A program made the position numbers and the translations under genes. The notes under the pieces were generated by a model. It had not been told where the DNA came from, did not search any database, and saw nothing but the letters and a program-made list of their open reading frames with translations. Positions 1 to 7,859 of a stretch of DNA of 64,000 bases are shown here, one piece after another. The stretch is taken from positions 186,001 to 250,000 of the forward strand of contig JANFFA010000002.1 of the NCBI GenBank assembly GCA_030848925.1. The letters run 5' to 3'. This DNA comes from Rhodalgimonas zhirmunskyi. Its GTDB lineage: Bacteria > Pseudomonadota > Alphaproteobacteria > Rhodobacterales > Rhodobacteraceae. Position 1 is the first letter of the stretch. Each line of letters begins with the position of its first letter.

Positions 1-1235
1 ATGCGGAGCGTGTCAGTGCCCGATCCGCCATTGACGGTGTCATTGCCCAACCCGGCTGTAACATCACTGGCGGTATGTTCGATGGTATTGGTGCCGGAAT
101 TGCCGGTGATGCTGTCGTTCCCCGCACCGCCTTGCAAAAAATCGTTACCCAAATTGCCAAAGAGCGAGTCGTCGCCATCTCCGCCCAGAACCGTGTCATT
201 GTCCGCGTCGCCAGCAAGGTAGTCATTGCCGCCATAGCCTACGATATAATCGTTGCCATCCCCGCCGCGGATCGAGTTATCGCTCAGATCGCCCGAACCA
301 GTGGTGCCATAGAGAAAGTCATTGCCGCCGTTACCAAAAATCGTATCGTCACCGCCGACACCGGCCCAAAGGTAGTTGTTCTCATTGTCGCCGCGCAGGG
401 TCTCGGTCCCGGCCGAGCCATAGACAGTCTCGAACCCGGTGAGCACCTCGAAGGTGGCACTGCCATTCGTTAACTCAAGACGCTCATTCAGAAGGTCAAT
501 CTCAACTGCTGTCCCTCCGTGGGTGATACCAAGCAGGTCAAGGATGTCATTCCCCGCACCCCCGTGCCATTCGTCGGCGCCGATTGCACTGCTGGTCAGC
601 ACCACGCGGTCGTTGCCCGCCCCCGCATCGACGGTATCGGTACCGCCTTCGGTGATCGTGTCATTGCCCGAGCCGCCATAAATCTCGTTCGCGCCGCTTC
701 CACCATTGATAACGTCGTTGCCTCCGCCGCCAAAGATCGTGTCGTTGCCGATGCCACCATCAATCGTGTCATTGCCGTCGCCGACGCTGTCCTCAAGCAC
801 TTGGTCGCCATAGATCAAGTCAGCGCCATTTCCGCCCAAGATACTGTCAGCCCCGGCCGACCCTTTGAGGGTATCTGCGAATCCGGTGCCGTTGATCGTG
901 TCGTCACCGCCGAACACTTCGGTCAACAGGTTGTTGCCGGTGGTCATCGCCACCAGACTGCCGGAAAACCCGGTAATTACGACATCAGGAACCGCGACAT
1001 TGTCATTGTTGAAATCGAATTCCAAAGCAGTGATCGTGCCTGAAATCGGATCACCGCCGGGCGACGCCCATGTAATGCTCGAGCCATACGCCTGAACGTC
1101 CGAACCATCCGAGCTAAGCCAGGAATACGAAGTCGAAGAGTTGCCGCCCATCGGATCCTGGCCATCATAATCGAACTGGCCGCCGTTGAGCATGTCGAGC
1201 CCTTCAGTGGCGTTGGTGCTGGTGAGTAATGCCAT
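1..1235 (-). CDS. RTX-type calcium-binding repeat protein, C-terminus beyond window edge
   Basis: The frame is open from an ATG at 1235 leftwards to the edge, so 411 codons are seen and the C-terminus, where a type I secretion signal would lie, is missing. Residues 1 to about 105 have no repeats and no Sec signal peptide. From about residue 108 glycine/aspartate nonapeptides appear in several blocks (GGDDTING, GGIGNDTIFG, GGAGNDILD). In RTX proteins such repeats bind Ca2+ and fold as beta-rolls after export through an ABC transporter-TolC channel. GAGGAG lies 9 nt before the start. A HlyC-like gene is 50 nt upstream on the same strand, suggesting one transcript. Whether this is a toxin, adhesin or enzyme cannot be told from the part seen, and no export genes are visible. 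Confidence 0.9.
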   Translation of the reverse strand, partial: MALLTSTNATEGLDMLNGGQFDYDGQDPMGGNSSTSYSWLSSDGSDVQAYGSSITWASPGGDPISGTITALEFDFNNDNVAVPDVVITGFSGSLVAMTTGNNLLTEVFGGDDTINGTGFADTLKGSAGADSILGGNGADLIYGDQVLEDSVGDGNDTIDGGIGNDTIFGGGGNDVINGGSGANEIYGGSGNDTITEGGTDTVDAGAGNDRVVLTSSAIGADEWHGGAGNDILDLLGITHGGTAVEIDLLNERLELTNGSATFEVLTGFETVYGSAGTETLRGDNENNYLWAGVGGDDTIFGNGGNDFLYGTTGSGDLSDNSIRGGDGNDYIVGYGGNDYLAGDADNDTVLGGDGDDSLFGNLGNDFLQGGAGNDSITGNSGTNTIEHTASDVTAGLGNDTVNGGSGTDTLR

Positions 1236-1285
1236 TTTAATTCTCCTCAGTAGTATTCGCTTTGAATGTTGTGAAAATGAGTGGT

Positions 1286-1819
1286 CTAGGTATTGTTCTG
1301 CCGTAGTCGGCTGTTGGTGATTTCAATCGGTTTGATCCGACCGTCGTCGTAAATTCTGCGGGCAAAGCCCAATCTCTTGTCGCGAAGCTCTTCTCGCAAA
1401 ACGCGGCGCGCATAGGCCGTCATATCCGGCCCGTCCGACACGAAAATGTTGAACAGCACGCAATCGCCCGTCTTGCCATCGCCCATCTGGCTGCCGTCGC
1501 CCTCAAGCCACGCCCGCGCCGGGCCTTCCGGTGACAGGGCCCAGCCCACGAACCCGGCTGGCTTGCCGTCGCGAAACAGGATCAGGTAGTGCCCACGATT
1601 CACATGCCCCGCAATCAACCGCGAGATGCCGCCGAAACTGCGATTTGCAAAGGAAGGATGCCCCATCATCAGGGACATCGCGATACCAGCCGAAAGCAGC
1701 GGGCTGTTGTTGCGCAACGCCTGAAAACGTTCTGCTGTGGGTGGTGGCGTCTTCTGAAACTCTGTTTCCGGGGCGTCAGACGTCCCCGGATCGCTCTCTA
1801 AATCTGAGACCAAGGTCAT
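1286..1819 (-). CDS. HlyC-like toxin-activating lysine acyltransferase
   Basis: This 177-residue protein resembles the HlyC/RtxC family, which moves a fatty acyl group from acyl-ACP to internal lysines of RTX toxins in the cytoplasm. The family-like core spans about residues 45-165: a segment with MSLMMGHPSF, then a long region containing GHYLILFRDGKPAGFVGWA (residues 76-94), and a C-terminal RRIYDDGRIKP. By eye the catalytic Asp of HlyC falls at Asn124 (LFNIF) and the usual His is not at its normal place; His54 two residues upstream is a possible substitute. The first 40 residues are a low-complexity extension. AAGAGG is 8 nt before the ATG. It precedes the RTX gene, as hlyC precedes hlyA. 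Family assignment is fairly sure; activity is not. Confidence 0.75.
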   Translation of the reverse strand: MTLVSDLESDPGTSDAPETEFQKTPPPTAERFQALRNNSPLLSAGIAMSLMMGHPSFANRSFGGISRLIAGHVNRGHYLILFRDGKPAGFVGWALSPEGPARAWLEGDGSQMGDGKTGDCVLFNIFVSDGPDMTAYARRVLREELRDKRLGFARRIYDDGRIKPIEITNSRLRQNNT

Positions 1820-2230
1820 AAAATTTGCCTCTTACCATAAAAATATCTCGAAAATTACGCGTCAATACGGAGAGGTTAACGATCCGTAAGCCACTAGGCA
1901 AGGCGGAATTCCATACCTTGTCCATACCCCAAAGGCCTCCCGCGACAGGGCTGCAAGGCGCACGCAAGGTACCAGCGCGGACATACCTCAAAGGCGGCTC
2001 CCCGCCCGACTGGCTTAGATGGCGCCGGTTGCCGCACCAATTCAAACGCGTGGCAACCGGCGCCGAGGCTGTCGATAGCGGCCCCTCCGTCACCTCCGCC
2101 GCGCCGACATAAGCACTGCACTGGTTTCCTCTTCGATGTCGGTCAGGGCCGAAAGGCCGCACGCCAGCGCAGCGGCCGTCCGTGTTTTCAGTGCCGTTTT
2201 TTCAGTGCCTTTGCGCTCATGGCGAACGGG
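1820..2230. other. Intergenic region between the Crp/Fnr gene and the HlyC-like gene
   Basis: About 410 bases separate two genes that both read leftwards. No frame here has coding character that I trust. The one clear element is a perfect inverted repeat at 2021-2064, listed separately. The promoter of the HlyC-RTX pair is expected here but I cannot place it with confidence. Confidence 0.5.
2021..2064. repeat. 13-bp perfect inverted repeat (stem-loop)
   Basis: Arm 1 GGCGCCGGTTGCC (2021-2033) and arm 2 GGCAACCGGCGCC (2052-2064) are exact reverse complements with an 18-nt loop. There is no adjacent T-run on either strand, so it is not a standard intrinsic terminator. It lies about 170 nt past the end of the Crp/Fnr gene and about 200 nt before the HlyC-like gene. 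Confidence 0.7.
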
Positions 2231-2956
2231 TCAGGCGGCCCGACGCGCAAGCGCATCGCCGGTCAGGCTGTTAAGCATGGCTTCATCAAGCACCTGTACA
2301 CGGGTGGGTTGGGGCAAACCGATCACCCGGGCTTTTTCCAAAGCACGGATCTGGCGCGAGACAGTTTCCAACGTCAGCCCCGACATCTGCCCAAGCTCGG
2401 CACGATTGACGGGCAAAACCAATTCACCCTTGCCGCCCTGACGCGCATGAAACCACGCCAGAATCGAGGCCACACGCTGAGACGCGCTTTTGCGGCCCAG
2501 CAGGGTCTGCCAACGCTGCGTTTCGACGATCTGGCCCTGCAACAGATGCAAAAGGTTCAACTGCAAACGCGGAATCTCACACGCCAACACATCAAAGCCG
2601 TCGCGCGCGCAGGTCAGTAACGTCGTGTCTTCAAGTGCTGTCAGCTGTCCGCCAACGCGCCGTGGCCCCAAAGGCGAAAGCAACTCACCGGCAAAGCTCA
2701 GCGCAAAAAGGCGACGCTCTCCTCGGGCATCGCGCACGTCTTCCCGCAGCGCGCCATTCAGAACCAAGCCCAGAAAGGGCATCGCATCCGGATCGCGCGG
2801 GACTGGATCACCACTGGCATAGGTTTCTTTGGAAAAGCCCTGCTCGACGCGGTGCATCTCGCGGCGGGTCAGCCCTTGGAACAGCGCATGTGACAGCTGT
2901 TTACCGGCATATGGACAGAGGGCCATTGTGGCCCTGGGATGGATCATCGCGTTCAT
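2231..2956 (-). CDS. Crp/Fnr-family transcriptional regulator
   Basis: A 241-residue regulator with the Crp/Fnr layout: an N-terminal effector beta-barrel (about 25-130), a dimerisation helix (about 130-165) and a C-terminal winged helix-turn-helix (about 183-212) with RAELGQMSGLTLETVSRQIR, the classic ETVSR recognition-helix signature. Only scattered cysteines occur (Cys14, Cys116, Cys126), without the N-terminal Cys cluster of oxygen-sensing FNR, so an Fe-S sensor is unlikely. The barrel lacks an obvious cAMP-binding cassette. It may belong to the Dnr/NnrR-like groups, but the effector cannot be read from sequence. AAGGA lies 9 nt before the ATG at 2956. The next gene on this strand ends 58 nt upstream. 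Confidence 0.9.
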   Translation of the reverse strand: MNAMIHPRATMALCPYAGKQLSHALFQGLTRREMHRVEQGFSKETYASGDPVPRDPDAMPFLGLVLNGALREDVRDARGERRLFALSFAGELLSPLGPRRVGGQLTALEDTTLLTCARDGFDVLACEIPRLQLNLLHLLQGQIVETQRWQTLLGRKSASQRVASILAWFHARQGGKGELVLPVNRAELGQMSGLTLETVSRQIRALEKARVIGLPQPTRVQVLDEAMLNSLTGDALARRAA

Positions 2957-3014
2957 CTGGAACGTCCTTGTCTTGGATCAGGGGACAAGGGGCGCACGGC
3001 CCCTGGCTGAAAGA

Positions 3015-3425
3015 TCAGACCGGGACAGGCGGCGCGCGGCTGCGATGACGCGAGAGAAGCGCTTGCGAGGCAGGCCGCTGCGCCGTGATAGCCGGAGGTG
3101 CCACAGGCCAAAGCAGCAGCGGGATGAGAGAGCTCACCTGCGGCGGTGCCTCGGCATTTGCGACGCTGACCTGAACGCAATGCGGCCCGTTATGATCACC
3201 GCCGTTATGATCACCGCTGCCGGGCTGATGCTCGTCAACCGGACGCACCTCACCGTCATTGGTCAGCCAGACCTCTTTCGTGCCGTCGGGCGTGCAAAGC
3301 ACCAGTTGCATGCCATCTGGCCCCTGCGCACGCATAAGGCCGGTCGGCATGGTGGCCGAGCCGAGCAGCGCCAGAAACAGCAGCGCGCGTGTTATGAGGC
3401 CAGCAAGTCGCAAGGAATCAGGCAC
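3015..3425 (-). CDS. Small exported/membrane protein, DUF2946-like
   Basis: 136 residues with a GTG start (3423-3425). Residues 6-25 form a hydrophobic helix (signal peptide or anchor), followed by MQLVLCTPDGTKEVW, a His/Asp-rich stretch and HCVQV. The C...DG...W...HC arrangement recalls the DUF2946 family of small periplasmic proteins, which often accompany metal-handling genes; here the final Cys of that motif is absent. A second hydrophobic segment is at about residues 95-112. The start lies inside the end of a 27-codon ORF (3418-3501), so translation may be coupled. The Crp/Fnr gene follows on the same strand. Function unknown; family assignment is tentative. Confidence 0.6.
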   Translation of the reverse strand: MPDSLRLAGLITRALLFLALLGSATMPTGLMRAQGPDGMQLVLCTPDGTKEVWLTNDGEVRPVDEHQPGSGDHNGGDHNGPHCVQVSVANAEAPPQVSSLIPLLLWPVAPPAITAQRPASQALLSRHRSRAPPVPV

Positions 3426-3501
3426 GCTCGAGCAAGCGGGCCCTCACGGCAGTCGCCGAAAGTCTCAAGGCGCCCGCTGCACATAAGGCGATGGATTTCA
3501 T
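3418..3501 (-). CDS. Possible 27-residue leader peptide
   Basis: An ATG at 3501 preceded by GGAGAGATGTC opens a 27-codon frame, MKSIALCAAG and onward, whose stop (3418-3420) overlaps the GTG start of the next gene by 8 nt in another frame. It could be a coupled leader peptide, or the displaced true N-terminus of that gene after a frameshift. No homology is recognised, and the case rests on the ribosome-binding site and the overlap. Confidence 0.3.
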   Translation of the reverse strand: MKSIALCAAGALRLSATAVRARLLERA

Positions 3502-3526
3502 GACATCTCTCCAAGGTCCGAAAACA

Positions 3527-3544
3527 CCCGGCGGGGCCGCCGGG
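3527..3544 (-). terminator. Probable intrinsic terminator
   Basis: CCCGGCGG (3527-3534) pairs with CCGCCGGG (3537-3544); the innermost pair must open to form a loop. Read on the minus strand the stem is followed by TGTTTTC. It lies just after the gene at 3572-3934 and before the next minus-strand gene. Confidence 0.5.
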
Positions 3545-3571
3545 CGCGGGTTTCACACGGGGTGAAAAACG

Positions 3572-3934
3572 TCAGACAACAGGAGGCGCGCGCGCCGGGC
3601 GCGTTGCCTCGGCCGCCAGCGTATGTGGGACGGGCGGTCGCGGCGTCCAGTCAGCAAGGGAAAGCGAAAGCTCATCAAAACGCAGCGCAACCGCTGGCTC
3701 CGGCATCGACATCGCCGCATGAAGGCGACAGGCATCACAGTCTTTCTGCGCGCCCCCGCCCTCAACATCTCCGCAGATGTCGGCCACATCGACGCCGAGC
3801 GCCTGCGCATAATCCAGCACGGCCTGATCAGCAGGTGTCACGAAGCGATGCGCAAACCCCGATGTCGTCAAACTGACACCAAGCAGCACGATCAGTACGC
3901 GCAAGGGTAATATTCGCATCAAGCCTTTTATCAC
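3572..3934 (-). CDS. Small secreted Cys-containing protein, unknown function
   Basis: 120 residues. Residues 1-28 form a Sec signal peptide (positive start, hydrophobic RVLIVLLGVSLTTS, then SGFA). The mature part contains ICGDVEGG followed 8 residues later by DCDACRLH, giving three or four cysteines with the spacing of a small metal- or disulfide-binding periplasmic protein. It resembles the DUF2946-like proteins that occur in pairs in this bacterial group, and it lies next to such a gene. The C-terminus is Pro/Arg-rich. No function can be assigned; binding of copper or another metal is only a guess from the Cys/His content. Confidence 0.6.
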   Translation of the reverse strand: MIKGLMRILPLRVLIVLLGVSLTTSGFAHRFVTPADQAVLDYAQALGVDVADICGDVEGGGAQKDCDACRLHAAMSMPEPAVALRFDELSLSLADWTPRPPVPHTLAAEATRPARAPPVV

Positions 3935-4299
3935 CCGAACTTGATAGCACGGCCCCTGAAAACCACAAGCGCGACGCCTCCCCGCATTGCAGCTGAAATC
4001 TGCCCCCCTCTACACCCCGTCAGACGGGGGTCAGGCCCCCTTGAGTTTCGCAAGATGGCGTGAATCACACTTCGAAAAGCGAGCGGTGAACATCTCTGAT
4101 CTGATTTGGCTAACCAATGCTCTGATGGCGCATCATGAGACTTCCATTCCGAAGTCACACCGCAGCCCGCGCCTTGATTGTCGACGCACGTCTGGCGACA
4201 AGACCACCCCATACTCGACCAGACAGGCTTAACTAAGCGCTAGCAGTCGCGCCAAATGCCAGCCGAACAACTTGTTTTGAAGCCTGATTGAAGAACGCG
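3935..4299. other. Intergenic region without a recognised gene
   Basis: Two overlapping short frames on opposite strands occur here (about 80-93 codons), but neither has a good ribosome-binding site or protein-like composition. A small G/C hairpin, GGGGG-TCAGG-CCCCC, lies at 4026-4040. Nothing else is recognised. Confidence 0.5.
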
Positions 4300-4329
4300 A
4301 AAACCGCCAAACGGGTGCTTGGCGGTTTT
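4300..4329 (-). terminator. Intrinsic terminator of tRNA-Lys (bidirectional shape)
   Basis: AAAACCGCCAA (4300-4310) and TTGGCGGTTTT (4319-4329) are perfect complements around an 8-nt loop, with T-runs on both strands. It lies 24 nt past the 3' end of the minus-strand tRNA gene. Confidence 0.75.
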
Positions 4330-4353
4330 TCGTTTCCGATCAATCGGTTGTAG

Positions 4354-4429
4354 TGGTGAGCCGTGCAGGATTCGAACCTGCGACCCACTGATTAAAAGTC
4401 AGTTGCTCTACCAACTGAGCTAACGGCCC
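4354..4429 (-). tRNA. tRNA-Lys: tRNA-Lys, anticodon TTT
   Basis: The minus strand gives a 76-nt cloverleaf: acceptor GGGCCGT paired with ACGGCTC (one G-T), D-arm TTAGCTCAGTTGGTAGAGC, anticodon loop ACTTTTAAT with TTT, T-arm CGCAGGTTCGAATCCTGC, and an encoded 3' CCA. The body closely matches the E. coli lysine tRNA. No integrase or att duplication is seen beside it. Confidence 0.97.
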
Positions 4430-4627
4430 ACTAGGCGGCCTATCTAGAAAGGTCGGCGGTAAGGGTCAACCCGAAAAATTCAAAAATCCTCACCGGCGTT
4501 CGCTCCGGCTGTTTTACGACCCTCTCCGGCACAACCAACTCTGCACGACGCACTGCGTCAGCCTCTTTGTGCCATTTCTGCAAGGCACAGTCCCAAGCCT
4601 CTGGAAACAAGCTCGGCAGGCGCGTAT

Positions 4628-5449
4628 ATGCCGCCCATGACCCCGCAGGATACGCATATCAGCTTCATGAAGATGCACGGCCTCGGCAACGATTTCGTTG
4701 TCGTCGACGCCCGCGTGCACGCGGTGGACATCACGCCACGGATCGCCCGCGCCATGGCCAACCGCCATCGCGGCATCGGCTTCGACCAACTCGCCGTGAT
4801 CGAACCCGGCACATCAGCGAACGCTCACCTTGTATTCTATAATGCAGATGGCTCCCTTTCTGCCGCCTGCGGCAACGCCACGCGCTGCATCGCGCGTTTC
4901 CTGATGCAGGAAAGCGGCGGCGATTCGGTTTCGCTCACAACCTCCCACGGCACGCTCCATGCCCGCGACGCCGGCAACGGGCTGACCTCGGTCAACATGG
5001 GCCCCCCGGCGACTGACTGGCAACAGATCCCACTGGCGCACGCGGTTGACACCAATGCTCTGCCCCTCGACGGCGCGCCGCTGGCCACCTCCATGGGCAA
5101 CCCGCATTGCACCTTCTTCGTCGAGGATGCCGAAGCCATCGACCTCGCCACGCGCGGCCCCGAGATCGAACATCACCCGCTGTTCCCCGAACGCACCAAC
5201 GTGCAATTCGCATCCCTGATTGGCCCAAACCACCTGCGCATGCGGGTTTGGGAACGCGGCACAGGCATCACACTGGCCTCCGGCTCCTCTTCCTGCGCCA
5301 CCGCCGTCGCGGCGCACCGGCGCGGCCTCACCGGGCGACAGGTCACGATCGACCTCGACGGCGGTACGATCGAGATCGATTGGCGCGACGATGGCGTCTG
5401 GATGACAGGGCCCACCGCCCATGTCTTCGACGGCGTCTGGAGGGGCTGA
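4628..5449 (+). CDS. dapF: Diaminopimelate epimerase
   Basis: DapF converts LL- to meso-diaminopimelate for lysine and peptidoglycan synthesis, using two cysteines as acid/base pair. The 273-residue frame has [11 protein letters not shown] near the start, AACGNATRC with catalytic Cys81, and [12 protein letters not shown] with the second Cys223. The second motif reads ASGSSSC where most enzymes have CGTGAC, a mild variation around the Cys. GNPH and the ERGTG segment are also present. An ATG at 4637 is an alternative start. The stop is 1 nt before mtaB, so the two are co-transcribed; dapA of the same pathway lies at 46545. Confidence 0.95.
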   Translation: MPPMTPQDTHISFMKMHGLGNDFVVVDARVHAVDITPRIARAMANRHRGIGFDQLAVIEPGTSANAHLVFYNADGSLSAACGNATRCIARFLMQESGGDSVSLTTSHGTLHARDAGNGLTSVNMGPPATDWQQIPLAHAVDTNALPLDGAPLATSMGNPHCTFFVEDAEAIDLATRGPEIEHHPLFPERTNVQFASLIGPNHLRMRVWERGTGITLASGSSSCATAVAAHRRGLTGRQVTIDLDGGTIEIDWRDDGVWMTGPTAHVFDGVWRG

Positions 5450-5450
5450 T

Positions 5451-6710
5451 ATGGGCGCGCCTCCCAAATTCACTACCCTCGGCTGCCGCCTCAACGCCTA
5501 CGAGACCGAGGCGATGAAGGATCTCGCCGCACAGGCGGGCCTCGACGACGCGGTCATCGTCAACACCTGCGCCGTCACGAACGAAGCCGTGGCCAAGGCC
5601 CGCAAGGAAATCCGTCGCCTACGGCGCGAAAACCCGCAGGCCCGCGTCATCGTCACCGGCTGCGCCGCACAGATTGACCCCGACAGCTTCGCCGCGATGG
5701 ACGAGGTCGACGCGGTAATCGGCAACTCCGAAAAGATGCAGCCCGAAACATGGACCGCCCTCGCCCCTGATTTCCTGGGCGAGGTCGAGCGTGTTCAGGT
5801 CAACGACATCATGTCGGTGACGGAAACCGCGGGTCACCTGATCGACGGCTTCGGCACCCGAAGCCGCGCCTACGTGCAGGTCCAGAACGGCTGCGATCAC
5901 CGCTGCACCTTCTGCATCATCCCCTACGGCCGCGGCAATTCCCGCTCGGTCGCAGCCGGAGTCGTGGTGGATCAGATCAAGCGGCTGGTGGACCAAGGCT
6001 ATAACGAAGTGGTGCTCACCGGCGTGGACCTGACATCGTGGGGCGCCGACCTGCCCGGTGGGCCGCGGCTGGGCGATCTGGTGATGCGCATCCTGCGGCT
6101 GGTGCCGGACCTGCCTCGCCTGCGCATATCTTCGATCGATTCGATCGAGGCGGACGAAAACCTGATGCAGGCCATCGCCACCGAACCGCGCCTGATGCCG
6201 CACCTGCACCTGTCGCTGCAACATGGCGACGACCTCATCCTGAAACGGATGAAACGCCGCCACCTGCGCGACGACGCCATTCGTTTCACACAAGAGGCCC
6301 GGAATCTCCGCCCCGAAATGACTTTTGGGGCCGATATCATTGCCGGCTTCCCGACCGAGACCGAAGCACATTTCGAAAACTCGCTCAAACTGGTCGAAGA
6401 CTGCACCCTAACATGGCTGCACGTCTTTCCCTACTCCGCGCGCCCCGGAACCCCCGCCGCCCGCATTCCAAACCAGATCAACGGAGCGGTCATCAAAGAC
6501 CGCGCCGCCCGCCTGCGCGCAGCAGGCGATGCCGCCGTCACCCGCCACCTCGCGGCGCAACAAGGCAAGACTCACCGGGTCCTGATGGAAAACCCGCACA
6601 TGGGCCGCACCGAGCAATTCACGGAAGTGCAGTTCTCCGCGCCCCAGCCAGAAGGCCAGATCGTCACCACGCAGATCACCGGACATTCGAAAGCGCAGCT
6701 GCTGGCCTGA
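5451..6710 (+). CDS. mtaB: tRNA-t6A37 methylthiotransferase MtaB
   Basis: MtaB adds a methylthio group to threonylcarbamoyl-adenosine 37 of ANN-decoding tRNAs by radical-SAM chemistry. The 419-residue product has the three layers of the family: an N-terminal UPF0004 domain with Cys12 (TLGCRLN), Cys40 (NTCAVT) and Cys71 (TGCAAQ) for one 4Fe-4S cluster; a radical-SAM core with CDHRCTFC (Cys148, 152, 155); and a C-terminal TRAM-like tail (KTHRVLMEN...TEVQF). I chose ATG 5451, 1 nt after the dapF stop; an ATG at 5421 inside dapF would add 10 residues. Confidence 0.95.
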   Translation: MGAPPKFTTLGCRLNAYETEAMKDLAAQAGLDDAVIVNTCAVTNEAVAKARKEIRRLRRENPQARVIVTGCAAQIDPDSFAAMDEVDAVIGNSEKMQPETWTALAPDFLGEVERVQVNDIMSVTETAGHLIDGFGTRSRAYVQVQNGCDHRCTFCIIPYGRGNSRSVAAGVVVDQIKRLVDQGYNEVVLTGVDLTSWGADLPGGPRLGDLVMRILRLVPDLPRLRISSIDSIEADENLMQAIATEPRLMPHLHLSLQHGDDLILKRMKRRHLRDDAIRFTQEARNLRPEMTFGADIIAGFPTETEAHFENSLKLVEDCTLTWLHVFPYSARPGTPAARIPNQINGAVIKDRAARLRAAGDAAVTRHLAAQQGKTHRVLMENPHMGRTEQFTEVQFSAPQPEGQIVTTQITGHSKAQLLA

Positions 6711-6830
6711 GCGCTGCCCAGGTCTTGCGCCGCCTTCGGCGCCGCCCGGGGGCCTCGCTCCGCTCGGCCCCGCATCTGGCAAACCCTGAGTGTCATTTCA
6801 GCGGCCATAGCAATTCGCAAAGCTTGGGAT

Positions 6831-6857
6831 TTGGGTATTTATGGCCATAAAAGAAAG
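6831..6857 (+). repeat. Dispersed intergenic repeat, copy a
   Basis: Carries the core GGGTATTT, then a TGGCCA segment and AAAAGAAAGA, matching the other copies at 6939, 20493, 30766, 36971 and 53010. The upstream GC hairpin is weaker and more distant than in other copies. Confidence 0.5.
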
Positions 6858-6938
6858 ACACCTGCGCTTTGCCTGACGCGGACTTTCGCTCAAAGACCAA
6901 ACACCGATTTCTCAGCCGCAGAACGCTCTTGGAGTAGG

Positions 6939-6972
6939 CTCTTTTTTGGCCCCAAATACCCCCGCCGGAGGC
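6939..6972 (-). repeat. Dispersed intergenic repeat, copy b
   Basis: On the minus strand it reads GCCTCCGGCGGGG, GTATTT, GGGGCCA and AAAAAGAG. Its first half is nearly identical to the copy at 36971-37026. It faces copy a, 81 nt away. Confidence 0.6.
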
Positions 6973-7015
6973 ACCCATCCCATCAGCGTGCGCGATCGTC
7001 AGTTCATTCACCCCC

Positions 7016-7068
7016 AAAAGCGCCCGAGTGCGGCGGGTGGGTGGGTGGGCCGCGCGAGGGCGCTTTTT
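7016..7068 (+). terminator. Probable intrinsic terminator with branched stem
   Basis: AAAAGCGCCC (7016-7025) pairs with GGGCGCTTTT (7058-7067). The loop itself contains GCGG...CCGC around GGGTGGGTGGG, and five T residues follow on the plus strand. It could end transcripts from mtaB before the next gene. Confidence 0.5.
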
Positions 7069-7144
7069 CAGCGTTGGCGGAAGCGGGCGTTGACAAGTGG
7101 TCGGTGTGCTCGCAGGAAGGCGGCGCATCATTCGAGAGGCCGCC

Positions 7145-7786
7145 TTGCATACCAACCCCGCCTTCCGACCCAATAGCACAGATGAATCCTTTGCCCTTGC
7201 GCGCGAGATCGGCTTCGGCATGCTTGCCGTGTCGGCCGACGGCGCAGCGCCGCTGCTCTCCCATGTTCCCTTTCTCATCGGCAACGATAGCAAGACGGCG
7301 CAGTTGCACCTGACACGTTCCAACCCGATTGCACGGGCATGTGACACCGTCATGCCCGCCCGAATCGCGGTGCAGGGCCCGCATTCCTATATCTCGCCCG
7401 ACTGGTATGGCCTCGAAGATCAGGTGCCGACGTGGAACTATCTCGCCATCCATCTCACCGGCACGCTCGTTGCCCTGCCGGACGAGACGCTGCCGGATAT
7501 GCTGGCCCAGCTCTCGCATCATTTTGAAGAACGCCTCGCGCCCAAGCCCGAGTGGGGGATCGACAAGATGCCGGAGGAGGTCTTCACCCGCATGCTTCGT
7601 CAGATACGGTCTTTCCAGTTCAGGATTGATAGCGTCGATGCCACCTGGAAGCTGAGCCAGAACAAGCCGGAGGGCGCCCGCCAATCGGCGGCCGATCACG
7701 TTGCAGCCTACGGCATCGGGCAGGAGACAAGGATTCTCGCGGCCCTGATGCGCAAACCACCCCAAGGTCCGGATCGGCAAGCCTGA
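7145..7786 (+). CDS. PaiB-like FMN-binding negative transcriptional regulator family protein
   Basis: 213 residues with the PaiB fold: an N-terminal split-barrel flavin-binding domain with conserved LLSHVPFL and HLTRSNP, then GPHSYISPDWY and VPTWNYLAIHLTG, which are diagnostic of the family. The C-terminal IDSVDATWKLSQNKP is also conserved. Members bind flavin or heme, and the Bacillus prototype represses sporulation and protease genes, but the role here is unknown. I chose TTG 7145 because GAGAGG lies 5 nt before it and the protein then begins at the usual place (MHTNPAFRP); a GTG at 7097 would add 16 residues. It precedes a GST gene on the same strand. Confidence 0.85.
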   Translation: MHTNPAFRPNSTDESFALAREIGFGMLAVSADGAAPLLSHVPFLIGNDSKTAQLHLTRSNPIARACDTVMPARIAVQGPHSYISPDWYGLEDQVPTWNYLAIHLTGTLVALPDETLPDMLAQLSHHFEERLAPKPEWGIDKMPEEVFTRMLRQIRSFQFRIDSVDATWKLSQNKPEGARQSAADHVAAYGIGQETRILAALMRKPPQGPDRQA

Positions 7787-7859
7787 CGTCGACACGCCGC
7801 GATGGACAAGTTCCGTGCCGCCCCATACGCTCACCTTCAAACAACCCGGAGCCTTCCAG

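Larger units (their letters stand above)
6711..7144. other. Intergenic region with two dispersed-repeat copies and a terminator
   Basis: Between mtaB and the PaiB-like gene. It holds GC-rich inverted sequence just after mtaB (6725-6775), two copies of the dispersed repeat facing each other (6831-6857 and 6939-6972, listed separately) and a large hairpin at 7016-7068. No credible gene is seen. Confidence 0.6.

Noticed and set aside
1-1235. Regularly spaced similar DNA motifs resembling a CRISPR or satellite array
   Set aside because: The periodicity is that of codons for GGxGxDxxx nonapeptides in an open minus-strand frame; spacers are not unique and repeats are not exact.
1776-2162. Minus-strand 128-codon frame upstream of and overlapping the HlyC-like start
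   Set aside because: No credible ribosome-binding site, odd composition, and it runs through a perfect inverted repeat; treated as intergenic.
4354-4429. tRNA-Lys as integration site of a genomic island
   Set aside because: No integrase and no repeated tRNA 3' fragment were seen on either side; neighbours are housekeeping genes.
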